From JAYEIA01 sp964472505 (GTDB lineage Bacteria; Bacteroidota; Bacteroidia; Bacteroidales; JAADGE01): DNA of 64,000 bases. A program made the position numbers and the translations under genes. Of the stretch, positions 33,592 through 43,397 are shown piece after piece (position 1 is the first letter of the stretch; every line of letters starts with the position of its first letter). Under the pieces are notes generated by a model. That model ran no database searches. It worked only from the letters and a program-made list of their open reading frames with translations, and had not been told where the DNA came from. The stretch is taken from contig CAYYQW010000009.1 of NCBI GenBank assembly GCA_964472505.1, positions 16,046-80,045 of the forward strand, written 5' to 3'.

Positions 33592-36165
33592 TTACAGTTT
33601 TTGTGCTTGTTTGATGGGGTGTGTGAAATAAAAATCCGTTCCGCTTTTGCCGTCGGATTCAAAATAAATTTCGCCGCCCAATAATTCTACGATGCCTTGT
33701 GAAATAGCTAATCCCAGTCCCGTTCCGCGCGCAGATTTGAGATAATCGTTCTCTAACCGGCTGAAACGGGTAAAAATGTATTTTTGCAAATCTTTATTTA
33801 TTCCGGAGCCGGTATCTTTAACATAAAAAAGTAAGTTCTCATTTTTTACTTCATACCCGAAGGTAATCGTCCCTGCTTTAGTATATTTTACGGCATTATC
33901 CAGAAGATTTGCCAGAACTTGTTTTAGGCGCACATGGTCGGTGTAGAGCTTAATGCCGTAATTTTTACTTGTATTTATAAGCTTTATGTCGGCTTTGTTA
34001 TCTTTTATTTTTCGGTCAAAAATATCGTACAGCTCAGAAAGCAAAAGATCCGCCACATACCAGTCTTTTTTTATTGACATTTGCCCCACATCAAGTTTTG
34101 ATACATCCAGAATATCGTCAATGATTCTCAGCAATTGATTGCTGCTGTTTTTAATAATACTGATGTAGTGCTTTCGGGATTCCGGATCCAAATTATCACT
34201 GTCCAATAATTGTGAAAACCCTAAAATTCCGTTCATGGGTGTTCTGATTTCGTGCGACATATTGCTCAAAAAAGCCGATTTGAGCTGATCGGATTCTTCG
34301 GCTTTCTCTTTGGCGGCTTTCCACTTTTTAATGGTTTCTTTGTAATTGGTAATCTCTACCACATTGCCTATTCCGGCCGGTTTCCCTTTGTATTGTATGA
34401 GTTTTGCGCTAAAGTTAATCCATTTTATTTTGTTTGTTTTTGTCAGAAGCTTCATTTCGTATTGGGCTTTGACTTTTTCCCCCATAAGTCGCTGCATACC
34501 TCTGTTTTTTACTTCTTCTCTCATGTCGGGATGCACCACTTCCCAAAACGATTTTTGTTCAAGCTCTTGCGCATTATATTCGGTTATTTCCCGAACTTTT
34601 TCGTTGGTATATACAAATTTTTTGTCTTGATAGATAAATATGCCCGATGCTCCGGCTTCAGCTAACATTCGGAATTTTTGTTCACTTTCGGACAGAGAGT
34701 CCTGAGCTTTTTTTAATTCGTCCACATTTCTCAGAACTATAAATATGGCTTGTTTATCATTATAAGTTGTTTTTCTGAAAACGGACGAAACCCAAAGTTT
34801 TTTGCCGGACTTTGTTTTAGCTTTTAGGTAATGCGGAGATTGTTCAGCGGCGTTTTCTTCGATGCTCAGTATGGGAAGGTTAAAATGTTTTTGCCAATTT
34901 TCGAGCTCTATAAAGTCGGATAAATTATTGCCTTTTACTTCTTTTACCGTATAATCCAGAACATGCTTTACGGCCATGTTCGCATCCAGAATATTCAATG
35001 CACTGTCTGAAACTAAAAAGATATCAGATGCCGAATTGTATATGTTGCGATAGCTCTTTTCTATTTTTAACAGCCTTTGTTTTTGCCTTTCATTGATTTC
35101 CATTTCCTGAATAAGGTCGGTAATATCTTTGGCAATGATAATTAGCTGATCACGAGAGACATTAAGCGTGGATTCCAAATGCAAAACTTCGCCCGTTTTG
35201 GTTAAAACCCTTAGAGGAAGAAAAATATCTTCTTCGAAACTCAGTTTGCCTTTTGCTTTGTATTCATGATAGTATTCTATCACCAATCGGAGCGTTTTGT
35301 GCTTGTCCTCCTCAAGAATATAATCCAATGGGTTAGTTCCTTCGAGTTCTTGCGGGCTATAGCCCAATTTGTGAACGGCTGCCCCGGCGTAAGTGATTAC
35401 CGGATTTTTTCCGTCTATTTGTACGCGGAAAATATAATCACCGGTGTTTTCAGAAATCATTCGGTAGTTTTTTTCACTTTCCTGCAGCTGTGCATAAGCC
35501 TCTTCAAGCGCGTCATAACTTTCTTCCAGCTCTGCTTGCGTGGCTTCTTGAAGTTGGTTCAATGTGTACAATTCATGGTTTAGCGCATGCAATTTCTTTA
35601 GGTTTTCAGCTTCTTCCTTCTCCTTTTCTATGCGGAATGTAATGTCTTTACTGATAACTAAAACCATAAAATCAGTATTTTCGGGAAGGTCTATTAAAAC
35701 TACCTTTCTTTCCGTAGTTTTGATATTATCGTTGGCAGTCTTTTGTTTTACGATGCTTTCAGTATAACCGGTTTTTATGAGTTTTTCTTTGGCTTTATCA
35801 AAGATTGACGGTTCATCCAAAAACTCTTTTATGTGTGCTCCTATAACTTGTTCATAAGGTAAATTTAATTGGGCTATAAATGCGGGATTGGCAGTAATTA
35901 TGTATCCCTTGTTGTCGGTTAAGTAAACCCCGTCCGGGTCGTTATTGAATAACTGTTCAAAAAGAATGGCTCCAAGCTCCGGCGACATTTCCTTTATTGG
36001 ATTTAAAGGGTGCAAATTGTCGGTCGTTTGTTTCGATCGCTTGGCGGAAAAACCGGCAAGTTTTTTTCTCAGCCGGAGAATTTCTTTTTTGAAAATTTGA
36101 TTCTCCGCTTTGAGTTGATTTAATTTACTTGACATTGCTTCGACGGCAGCTTCGTTTTTTTCCAT
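33592..36165 (-). CDS. Multi-PAS sensor histidine kinase
   Basis: This 857-residue soluble kinase has an N-terminal coiled coil (1-40), four PAS domains (about 65-170, 235-350, 365-480 and 490-610; for example FNNDPDGVYLTDNKGYI and MLAEAGASGIFIYQDKKFV), coiled coils between them, a HisKA domain with FLSNMSHEIRTPMNGILGF, and HATPase with LANLLDNAVKYT, FYVKDTGSGI, FTRFSR and GTGLGLAISQGIVELLGG. It has no transmembrane helix, receiver or DNA-binding domain. All catalytic boxes look intact. The ligand of the PAS domains and the partner regulator are unknown, since neither neighbour is a regulator. Confidence 0.92.
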   Translation of the reverse strand: MEKNEAAVEAMSSKLNQLKAENQIFKKEILRLRKKLAGFSAKRSKQTTDNLHPLNPIKEMSPELGAILFEQLFNNDPDGVYLTDNKGYIITANPAFIAQLNLPYEQVIGAHIKEFLDEPSIFDKAKEKLIKTGYTESIVKQKTANDNIKTTERKVVLIDLPENTDFMVLVISKDITFRIEKEKEEAENLKKLHALNHELYTLNQLQEATQAELEESYDALEEAYAQLQESEKNYRMISENTGDYIFRVQIDGKNPVITYAGAAVHKLGYSPQELEGTNPLDYILEEDKHKTLRLVIEYYHEYKAKGKLSFEEDIFLPLRVLTKTGEVLHLESTLNVSRDQLIIIAKDITDLIQEMEINERQKQRLLKIEKSYRNIYNSASDIFLVSDSALNILDANMAVKHVLDYTVKEVKGNNLSDFIELENWQKHFNLPILSIEENAAEQSPHYLKAKTKSGKKLWVSSVFRKTTYNDKQAIFIVLRNVDELKKAQDSLSESEQKFRMLAEAGASGIFIYQDKKFVYTNEKVREITEYNAQELEQKSFWEVVHPDMREEVKNRGMQRLMGEKVKAQYEMKLLTKTNKIKWINFSAKLIQYKGKPAGIGNVVEITNYKETIKKWKAAKEKAEESDQLKSAFLSNMSHEIRTPMNGILGFSQLLDSDNLDPESRKHYISIIKNSSNQLLRIIDDILDVSKLDVGQMSIKKDWYVADLLLSELYDIFDRKIKDNKADIKLINTSKNYGIKLYTDHVRLKQVLANLLDNAVKYTKAGTITFGYEVKNENLLFYVKDTGSGINKDLQKYIFTRFSRLENDYLKSARGTGLGLAISQGIVELLGGEIYFESDGKSGTDFYFTHPIKQAQKL

Positions 36166-36321
36166 AAATAACAGTCCCCGATTATTATTACTTTTAAAAG
36201 TAGAAGGTTGGTACGATTAGTAGTTTGAATCTCGCTGTAATATTACAAAAAATGAATGTAATATGCAAGGACGGGTTAAATAAATGAGTATTGAACGGCT
36301 TAGTTTTTAAAACCGTAAACG

Positions 36322-37737
36322 CTACATAAGTTCGTCTCTTTTCATATCTAAGCGTAATAGCGTGAAAACCAGAAATGTAAAGGCCCAAAGAGAAGAGCCT
36401 CCATAGCTGATAAAGGGTAGGGGGATACCTATTACGGGAGCCAGGCCGATTGTCATGGCAATATTTACTCCGAAGTGAAAGAATATAAGTACGGCAACTG
36501 AGTAGCCAAATACTCGACTAAACCGGGAGCGCTGCCTTTCGGCGATTTTGATAAGGCGATATATAAATAATGTAAACAGGATAATTAAAGTACTTGTACC
36601 CAAAAATCCCCATTCTTCACCCACGGTGCAGAAGATAAAGTCGGTATCTTGTTCGGGAACAAAATCGAATTTTGTTTGAGTGCCTTCCAAATAGCCTTTC
36701 CCCGTAAGCCCGCCCGAACCAATTGCAATTTCGGATTGATGCACATTATAGCCCACGCCTTTGGGGTCTTCCAGTAATCCGAGAAAAACCTCTATTCGGT
36801 CACGCTGGTATTCCGATAAAAAATTATAAAAGAAATAATTGACCGAGAATACGAAAAACAGGCTGCTCAGAAAGATAAGAAAGGCAACCAAGGCCGGCAG
36901 AAATTTAGATTTAAAGTGCTTAATCAAATGATAGCCGGAGGTAATGATACCTGCTGTAATAATGATATAAACTAATGGTATTGAATAATTGAAGAAAACA
37001 ACCGGAATTAATAATGCTAATATAATGAGTAAAAACATTAGGCTGTATTTGAATATCAGGCTTCTTCTGTTTTCAAAAAAAGAAAAGGCGATTAACAGCG
37101 TTAGGCTTAAGCTTAAAAAAATCCATTCATGCGGTATGTAAAAGTTTAGCAAAAAAAGCACGGTGAATAATGCTCCAAGCAGTAAAAAAATGTAATGCAG
37201 GCCTTCTCGATAAAAAACAAGCAGAAAGGCTGAAAACACAAGAGCCGAACCGGTGTCATTTTGCAACAAAATAAGCAGCATGGGCAGTAATACAATGCCC
37301 GATGCTTTGATGAAATGATTAATGTTTTTGAAACTAAACTTTTCTTCGCCCATATATTTTGCCAATGCCAGTGCAGTGGCGTATTTGGCAAATTCAGCCG
37401 GCTGTATGCGCATGCCCCACAGTTCAAACCAAGAAAGTGATTGATTAACGGCTGTTCCGAATATCAGAACGGCAATAAGTAAAAACATTACAAAGCCGTA
37501 AATGAAATATGAAAAAAATGAGAAAATATGGCTTTCAAGAAACAGTATAGGTATAATCAGGATAAGCGAAACCATAATCCAGATGAGCTGTTTGCCGGCT
37601 CGCGTGTCAAAATCAAAAGCGGATATATCTGCGCTTGAAAAGGATGAGGAAAAAATATTCATCCACCCAAAAGCAGCCAACAGCAGAAACAAAAATACTG
37701 TGGGATAATCAATTTTATTTTTTAGCAGAGCGGGCAA
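36322..37737 (-). CDS. rodA: Peptidoglycan polymerase RodA (SEDS family)
   Basis: This 471-residue multipass inner-membrane protein is of the SEDS family, which polymerises glycan strands for cell elongation together with PBP2. Clear signatures are WFELWGMRIQPAEFAKYATAL (near 105), LLILLQNDTGSALVF with the catalytic-region Asp, GYNVHQSEIAIGSGGLTGKGYLEGTQTKFDFVPEQDTDFIF in sections, EEWGFLGT, and PVIGIPLPFISYGGSSL near the end. It is about 100 residues longer than the Escherichia coli protein because of extra helices in the middle. It lies six bases after mrdA, in one operon with mrdA and mreD. Confidence 0.93.
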   Translation of the reverse strand: MPALLKNKIDYPTVFLFLLLAAFGWMNIFSSSFSSADISAFDFDTRAGKQLIWIMVSLILIIPILFLESHIFSFFSYFIYGFVMFLLIAVLIFGTAVNQSLSWFELWGMRIQPAEFAKYATALALAKYMGEEKFSFKNINHFIKASGIVLLPMLLILLQNDTGSALVFSAFLLVFYREGLHYIFLLLGALFTVLFLLNFYIPHEWIFLSLSLTLLIAFSFFENRRSLIFKYSLMFLLIILALLIPVVFFNYSIPLVYIIITAGIITSGYHLIKHFKSKFLPALVAFLIFLSSLFFVFSVNYFFYNFLSEYQRDRIEVFLGLLEDPKGVGYNVHQSEIAIGSGGLTGKGYLEGTQTKFDFVPEQDTDFIFCTVGEEWGFLGTSTLIILFTLFIYRLIKIAERQRSRFSRVFGYSVAVLIFFHFGVNIAMTIGLAPVIGIPLPFISYGGSSLWAFTFLVFTLLRLDMKRDELM

Positions 37738-37743
37738 ATTATA

Positions 37744-39531
37744 TTATTTTTCGGGTAACAAATTGGCATCCATAATTCTTTTTTCCTGCCATTTATTGGT
37801 TACCGTATCGGTTAAATATTTTTCAATCATCATACTTGCAATGGGGGCGGCCCAAGTTGAGCCGTATCCGGCATTTTCCACATAAACGCTTACAACAATT
37901 TTGGGCTTGTCTTTTGGGGCAAAAGCAAAGAAAATGGAATGGTCTTCGCCGTGCGGGTTCTGAGCCGTACCGGTTTTTCCGCATATCTCAAGGCCTTCAA
38001 CATAAGCTGAGCGTGCCGTTCCTCCGGATACTACTTTTTCAAGCGCATCTTTCAGGGGCGGATAGTGTTTTTGGTCAATGGCCGCATAATATTTTAGTTT
38101 GTATTGTTGGTTAATTTCTTCATCTTCAATGGATTTTACAATGTGTGGTTTGTAATAAAAGCCTTCATTGGCTATTACAGCCCCCATATTTGCCAGTTGC
38201 AGAGGCGTAAAACCTAACTCTCCTTGGCCAAAAGCCAACGAGATTAAAGTGTTGTGATTCCACCGTCCTTTTCCGTAGTATTTGTCAAAATAGGCAGAAG
38301 GATAAATGAGGCCTTTGTCTTCGTAAGCTAAATCCGTTCCTAATTTCACGCCCAAGCCCATGGATTGCACCATACGTTTCCAGTCTTTATAGGCTTCATC
38401 AATGGTTTCAAATTCCGGGTTATTTAATATTCTTCCGAAAACGTGGCAATAATATGCATTACTTGAAAACTGAATGGATTTCTCAAAATTCACCGGCCCA
38501 AAAATATGGTCGTTCACATAATGCGAACCGGCATAATATCCGTAAACCGTAAAAACTGTGTTTGGGTTTATTACGCCTTTTTCAAAGCCTATCAGAGCAT
38601 TTACTGCTTTAAAAGTAGAACCCGGCGGATATCTCGATTTTAATGCACGGTTATAAAGCGGTTTATAGGCAGCATTGGCAACGGAATTATAATTTTCTTT
38701 CAATTTCTTTCCCACAAATAAACTCGGGTCGTATGAGGGCGATGAAATTAAGGCCAATATTTCGCCGCTTGCCGGTTCAATAGCTACAACTCCTCCTATT
38801 TTGTTCTTCATGAGTTGTTCACCGTAATATTGAAGTTCTCCGTCAATGGAAAGCGTAATATTTTTTCCGGCAACGGCAGAGGTGTCGTAGCGGCCGTTGG
38901 CATAGCTTCCTTGTAGCCTGTTGTGAACATCGGCTAAGTATATTTTTACTCCTTTTTGACCGCGGAGATAGTTTTCATAAGTGCGCTCCACACCGCTTTT
39001 CCCAATAAAGTCGCCTCTTGTGTAATAGGGATCCTTGTCAATTTCCGTTTGATTGGTTTCACCGACATAACCCAATAAGTGTGCGGCAATGGGCTCTCTA
39101 TAAACACGCAATGCGCGTTGTTCGGTATAAAAATCCGGATAGCGGTATAAAAATTCCTGCAGCCGAGCATACTGCTTTTTGGGCATTTGTTTGATAAGTG
39201 TTACGGCATCAAAGCGTTTGCCGCTTTTGAGTATTTTTTTTAGTTCACTTTTTGAGATGTTCGTGAGTTCAACAAATCTAACCGTATCAAAAGGGCTTAA
39301 TTGGTCGGGATAAACCTTTAGGTCATAGGTGGGCTCATTGCTTACAACAACTTCCTTATTTCGGTCAAAAATGATTCCTCTTGCCGGGTATTGTGTAATG
39401 TGTCTGAAGGTATTGTTTTCGGCAGAAAGTTTAAAACTCACGTCCACGACTTGTATATAGTAGAGTTTTCCTAAAAAAACAAGCGCCGTAAGGAATATAT
39501 AAAAAAGTATAATGTTTTTTTGAATATTCAC
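37744..39531 (-). CDS. mrdA: Penicillin-binding protein 2 (elongasome transpeptidase)
   Basis: This 595-residue class B penicillin-binding protein has one N-terminal helix (IILFYIFLTALVFLGKLYYI), the dimerisation domain (PARGIIFDRNKEVVVSN) and a transpeptidase domain with SxxK at YPPGSTFKAVN (near residue 305), SxN at IQFSSNAYYCH, and KTG at CGKTGTAQNPHGEDHSIFFAF (near residue 517). It crosslinks peptidoglycan on the periplasmic face with RodA during elongation. The order mreD-mrdA-rodA, with gaps of five and six bases, is typical for rod-shape loci. It would be a beta-lactam target. Confidence 0.95.
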   Translation of the reverse strand: MNIQKNIILFYIFLTALVFLGKLYYIQVVDVSFKLSAENNTFRHITQYPARGIIFDRNKEVVVSNEPTYDLKVYPDQLSPFDTVRFVELTNISKSELKKILKSGKRFDAVTLIKQMPKKQYARLQEFLYRYPDFYTEQRALRVYREPIAAHLLGYVGETNQTEIDKDPYYTRGDFIGKSGVERTYENYLRGQKGVKIYLADVHNRLQGSYANGRYDTSAVAGKNITLSIDGELQYYGEQLMKNKIGGVVAIEPASGEILALISSPSYDPSLFVGKKLKENYNSVANAAYKPLYNRALKSRYPPGSTFKAVNALIGFEKGVINPNTVFTVYGYYAGSHYVNDHIFGPVNFEKSIQFSSNAYYCHVFGRILNNPEFETIDEAYKDWKRMVQSMGLGVKLGTDLAYEDKGLIYPSAYFDKYYGKGRWNHNTLISLAFGQGELGFTPLQLANMGAVIANEGFYYKPHIVKSIEDEEINQQYKLKYYAAIDQKHYPPLKDALEKVVSGGTARSAYVEGLEICGKTGTAQNPHGEDHSIFFAFAPKDKPKIVVSVYVENAGYGSTWAAPIASMMIEKYLTDTVTNKWQEKRIMDANLLPEK

Positions 39532-39536
39532 AATTG

Positions 39537-40049
39537 TTACCTTCTAAAAATTAAAAATTGACTTAAAAGTATTACTATCCCCGAAAAAATCAAACTCAGA
39601 ATCAATACGTGAAATTTTGAGAAAAATAATGAAAAGCTAAAACTGTCAAGTAAAAAGAAAATGAGATGATGTATGCTTAGCATAATCAGGCTGTATTTCA
39701 AAAACCAATTAAACCCGAGGTTTGAAACTAAGGGCTGCAAAGGGAAATCATAACCATCGCGCGGTTGAATGAGGTTTAATACAAGCGGCCTTATGTAGGC
39801 CGTAAATACTAAAGCAAATGCATGCATACCGCCGGTATCCGAAAAAATATCCACGGTCAGGCCCAGTGCAAAAGCTGCCGTAATCCTAAACCACACGGGA
39901 GTTTGAAACGGGAACAGCAATATGGCGGCCACATATATGTATGGCGTAATATGCCACTTTGTAATTTCGATATTGTTTAAAAACAATACTTGCAATAAGC
40001 CGAAAAATACAAGCAGCGCAATATTTCGTATGAGCAGTTTAGCGTCCAA
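39537..40049 (-). CDS. mreD: Rod-shape-determining protein MreD
   Basis: This 170-residue protein has five hydrophobic helices and little else (LLIRNIALLVFFGLLQVLFL, AFALGLTVDIFSDTGGMHAFALVFTAYIRPLVL in part, LLSQFLIFRR). The DxFSDTGGMHAFAL and YIRPLVLNLIQPR words are those of MreD in Bacteroidota. It is first of the visible mreD-mrdA-rodA set and five bases upstream of mrdA. The usual partners mreB and mreC are not directly upstream; smpB is. Confidence 0.88.
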   Translation of the reverse strand: MDAKLLIRNIALLVFFGLLQVLFLNNIEITKWHITPYIYVAAILLFPFQTPVWFRITAAFALGLTVDIFSDTGGMHAFALVFTAYIRPLVLNLIQPRDGYDFPLQPLVSNLGFNWFLKYSLIMLSIHHLIFFLLDSFSFSLFFSKFHVLILSLIFSGIVILLSQFLIFRR

Positions 40050-40176
40050 AATTTAAGTATAATATATATATGAATGCAAAAATAAGATAATAAGCAAATA
40101 CATCAAAGAAACCTTAGCTACAAATGATTTATTATTATGATAAAACTTTTTGAGCTGTTAAGCACTGCATTATATT

Positions 40177-40647
40177 TTATGCATCGAATTTTCTGGCTTT
40201 ATCCATTGCACGTTCAGCGTCTTTTTGTTTTAAATCTTCGCGTTTATCGTATTTCTTTTTACCGGAAGCCAAATAAATAATCAGTTTGGCAATACCGCGT
40301 TCGTTGATAAACAAATTGGTTGGAATAATGGTTTTAGAACTTGTTTTAACGGCTCGGTGCAATTTTTTCAATTCGCGCCTATGCAGCAAAAGTTTTCGTT
40401 CGCGCCGCGGTTCGTGATTGTCGTATGTACCGTGTGTGTATTGTGCTATATGCATTCTTACCCAAAGCTCGGGTTTTTGTGTTCCGGGTTGATTTCTGAA
40501 AAAACAATAGGCATCGGTTAATCCTGCCTTCCCGGCACGTACCGATTTTATCTCGGTTCCCGTAAGCATTATTCCGGCTTCATGCTTATCTTCAAGATGA
40601 TAATCGTGCCTTGCTTTTTTATTTTTTATGTTTATATTGTTTGCCAT
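40177..40647 (-). CDS. smpB: SsrA-binding protein
   Basis: Starting at the ATG at 40647 (MANNINIKNKKARHDYHLED) this 156-residue protein is SmpB, which brings tmRNA to stalled ribosomes for trans-translation. Visible family parts are EAGIMLTGTEIKSVRAGKAGLTDAYCF, the tmRNA-binding beta-barrel with WVRMHIAQYTHGTYDNHEPRRERKLLLHRRE, and the basic tail ASGKKKYDKREDLKQKDAERAM that enters the mRNA channel, each given here only in part. A longer frame with nine more residues was rejected as atypical. No ssrA gene is visible in the window. Confidence 0.93.
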   Translation of the reverse strand: MANNINIKNKKARHDYHLEDKHEAGIMLTGTEIKSVRAGKAGLTDAYCFFRNQPGTQKPELWVRMHIAQYTHGTYDNHEPRRERKLLLHRRELKKLHRAVKTSSKTIIPTNLFINERGIAKLIIYLASGKKKYDKREDLKQKDAERAMDKARKFDA

Positions 40648-40735
40648 GCTGCAAAAATAGTAAATAATTAGCAAAAACGCTTCATGCTTTTTTGGATTTT
40701 TTATGGTGGACGGCTGTCTAATTCAGTATTTATCG

Positions 40736-40743
40736 TATATTTG
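40736..40743 (+). promoter_or_regulatory. TAnnTTTG -7 box, miaA
   Basis: TATATTTG is an exact -7 match. The miaA ATG at 40866 is 122 bases downstream, so a leader of about 115 bases would result; a second, closer promoter cannot be excluded. Confidence 0.4.
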
Positions 40744-40865
40744 TCGGTGCAAAAATAGGTATAAGTCTATCGGTATGAATTTATAGAGATTTGTGTTCTA
40801 ATATTCAGCCTGACAAATTTTTATATGAATTTATCGTCCCGACTTTAATTAATTTTTTCATACCA

Positions 40866-41792
40866 ATGAACACGAATTATAATTTGATAACGGTAATGGG
40901 CGCTACAGCCGGCGGCAAAACATCTTTTGCGGCAGCTTTAGCTTATGAAATCGGGGCAGAAATTATCAGTGCCGATTCCCGGCAAGTGTACCGAGGTATG
41001 GATATCGGAACAGGCAAGGATTTGGGTGATTATACCTATAAAGGAAAAAAAATCCCTTATCATTTAATTGATATTGCGGATGCCGGCTATAAATACAATG
41101 TATTTGAGTATCAGCAAGATTTTTTGAATGCTTTTAATGATATTCACGCGCGCAAAAGTTTTCCGGTTTTATGCGGCGGAACCGGTATGTATATTGAAGC
41201 TGTTTTGCAGGGTTATCGCCTGATTCGAGTACCTAAAAACGAAGCTTTGCGCAAAGCATTGAAAGAAAAATCCGATGCTGAACTCACTCAAATGCTCAGG
41301 CAATATAAAGATTTGCACAACATCAGCGATACCTCCAACAGGAAACGCTTAATACGCGCCGTGGAAATTGCCGTGTATTCGGCGGATAATCCGGAGACGG
41401 ATATTTCCTACCCAAAAATTAACAGCTTGAATTTTCAAATTGTGTACGACCGCCAAACACGGCGAGAGCGCATAAGTAAACGTTTGAAACAGCGAATGGA
41501 TGAGGGCATGGCGGAAGAAACTAAAACATTGTTGGATGCCGGTGTGCCGCAAGAAACTTTGCTTTATTATGGTCTGGAATACAAGTATATCACCGAATAT
41601 TTAATGGGAAATATACCCTATGAAACCATGCTGGAAAGACTTGAAATAGCCATTCATCAATTCTCAAAACGGCAGATGACTTGGTTCCGGAAAATGGAAC
41701 GAAGCGGTACGCAAATACATAAAATTGACGGAAATTGGCCTGAGAAAAAGAAAATTGATTTTGCATTGTCTTGTTTAATGAAAAACCCTTAA
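40866..41792 (+). CDS. miaA: tRNA dimethylallyltransferase
   Basis: From the ATG at 40866 (MNTNYNLITVMGATAGGKTS) this 308-residue enzyme adds a dimethylallyl group to A37 of tRNAs reading UNN codons. It has the P-loop GATAGGKTSFAAALA, SADSRQVYRGMDIGTGKD (substrate Asp/Ser), PYHLIDI, LCGGTGMYIEA and the C-terminal RQMTWFRKM. An extension to 40791 would add 25 non-conserved residues and was rejected. Compared with the usual MiaA core, the insert domain is short. It is followed nine bases later by the permease gene. Confidence 0.94.
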   Translation: MNTNYNLITVMGATAGGKTSFAAALAYEIGAEIISADSRQVYRGMDIGTGKDLGDYTYKGKKIPYHLIDIADAGYKYNVFEYQQDFLNAFNDIHARKSFPVLCGGTGMYIEAVLQGYRLIRVPKNEALRKALKEKSDAELTQMLRQYKDLHNISDTSNRKRLIRAVEIAVYSADNPETDISYPKINSLNFQIVYDRQTRRERISKRLKQRMDEGMAEETKTLLDAGVPQETLLYYGLEYKYITEYLMGNIPYETMLERLEIAIHQFSKRQMTWFRKMERSGTQIHKIDGNWPEKKKIDFALSCLMKNP

Positions 41793-41801
41793 ACTTGCTT
41801 T

Positions 41802-43046
41802 ATGGTATTGTTTTATTTGATAAAAGAAAGCTTTTTATATGCTATTAATTCCTTGGTTTCAAACCGGGTAAGGACATTCTTGTCGCTTTCCGGAATCACC
41901 ATTGGTATTTTTGCCATAATATCCGTTTTCACGGTTTTGGATTCGCTTAAAAACAGTATTCGCGAGAGCATTGCCACATTAGGCGATGATGTTATCTACA
42001 TTCAGAAATGGCCTTGGGCAATGGGAGGCGATTATCCTTGGTGGGACTATATGAAACGTCCCGTTCCCACGCCGGAGGAAGCTGAAAAAGTACGCCGTAT
42101 TTCAGATTTAGCCGATGCGGTTTCGTTCATGGTTACGGCTCGCAAAAACATACAGCACGGAAGCAATTATATTGAGGATGTTGTGATACAAGGCAATGAA
42201 TATGATTATGAAAAGATAAAAACCCTTGACTTTTCCGAAGGCCGTTACTTTTCGGCTTATGAATCCAATACCGGCCGAAATCGGGCTGTTTTGGGAGCCG
42301 ACATTGCAAAAGATTTATTTCCTAATGAAAATGTGGTGGGTAAAACCATAAAAATTGCCGGTAAAAAAGTTGATATAATAGGTGTGTTGGCAAAAGAAGG
42401 CGAAGATATGTTCGGCATCAGTTTGGATAAATCGGTATTGCTGAATTTGAACTATATGCGTACCATTGTGGATATTCGCAACGAGCAATTAGGCCCCTTA
42501 ATACTGGTGAAGCCGCAAGCCAAATATTCAGCCGATGATTTAATTGCGGAGCTCAACGGCATTATGCGAAGCATTAGGCGCCTGAAACCCGCCGAAGATG
42601 ATGATTTTGCTTTAAACCAAGCCAGCCTTATAAGCAAAGGTTTCGACGGCATTTTTAATATTGTAGATTTGGCCGGTCTGATTATCGGCGGTTTCTCAAT
42701 ATTGGTCGGCGGATTTGGTATTGCCAACATTATGTTCGTTTCCGTAAAAGAACAAACACGCATCATTGGAATACAAAAAGCTTTGGGTGCGAAACGTTAT
42801 TTTATTATGCTTCAGTTTTTGTTTGAAGCCGTTATTTTGGCCATGGTCGGAGGCTTGGCCGGATTGTTGGCTGTTTTTGTCGGTACGCAATTATTTGCGG
42901 CTATCAGCGATATGAGTTTCAATATGAGTCTCGGGAATATTGTTTTCGGTTTGATGCTTTCTTTTTCCATCGGATTGGTTTCCGGATTGGCTCCGGCACT
43001 TAAAGCTTCAAAACAAGACCCCGTAACGGCGATGTCAGCCGTATAA
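41802..43046 (+). CDS. ABC transporter permease, MacB/FtsX type
   Basis: This 414-residue protein has the MacB layout: N-terminal helix (SNRVRTFLSLSGITIGIFAIISVFTVL), a large periplasmic domain (about 45-270, with GDDVIYIQKWPW and RAVLGADIAKDLFPNENVVGKTI-like sequence), and three C-terminal helices of the FtsX domain (IMFVSVKEQTRIIGIQKALGAKR, AMVGGLAGLLAVFVG, FGLMLSFSIGLVSGLAPALKA). No ATPase gene is adjacent, so it must pair with one elsewhere. MacB-type systems move peptides, lipids or antibiotics from the periplasm using mechanical coupling. It is probably co-transcribed with miaA. Confidence 0.88.
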   Translation: MVLFYLIKESFLYAINSLVSNRVRTFLSLSGITIGIFAIISVFTVLDSLKNSIRESIATLGDDVIYIQKWPWAMGGDYPWWDYMKRPVPTPEEAEKVRRISDLADAVSFMVTARKNIQHGSNYIEDVVIQGNEYDYEKIKTLDFSEGRYFSAYESNTGRNRAVLGADIAKDLFPNENVVGKTIKIAGKKVDIIGVLAKEGEDMFGISLDKSVLLNLNYMRTIVDIRNEQLGPLILVKPQAKYSADDLIAELNGIMRSIRRLKPAEDDDFALNQASLISKGFDGIFNIVDLAGLIIGGFSILVGGFGIANIMFVSVKEQTRIIGIQKALGAKRYFIMLQFLFEAVILAMVGGLAGLLAVFVGTQLFAAISDMSFNMSLGNIVFGLMLSFSIGLVSGLAPALKASKQDPVTAMSAV

Positions 43047-43397
43047 ATTACGGCATGTTTGGGAAGGCTTCAAATAGTTTCGAACAAATTCTGTTTTAGT
43101 GCGTACAAAATTCACAGAATAGAAGTTCCTTCGACACAAGACAACTGTTATCGATCAGGATAAATTACATTTATGAATATCCGCATTTACCTCTATTCGT
43201 ATTTTAAGTTGCTGCTTATTAGCTTATTACGCATACTTAGTTATCACCGGCTTCGACAGGCGGTTCCTGAGCAGCAGTCGAAGGACTCAGCCTCCGAAAA
43301 TACCGAAGGAGACTGAGCTTGTCGAAGTCGGGGATTATAATCTTGGGGAACATGCGGATAATCATTTTACATTTTATTATCAATCTATTTATTTGTC
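43047..43397. other. Intergenic region with dispersed repeat
   Basis: About 350 bases without a gene. The second half is the reverse-oriented copy of the repeat at 25190 (43245-43368). The first half contains TTCCTTCGACACAAGACAACTG near 43130, a further partial member. No exact -7 box precedes the acyltransferase gene. Confidence 0.55.
43245..43368 (-). repeat. Dispersed palindromic repeat, copy 2
   Basis: Read on the minus strand it begins AAAATGATTATCCGCATG, then CCAAGATTATAATC and CCGACTTCGACAAGCTCAGT, matching copy 1 at 25190. Inside, GGCTGAG and CTCAGTCTCC pair, as do CTTCGACAGG-type words. The two copies face opposite ways and are 18 kb apart. Confidence 0.75.
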
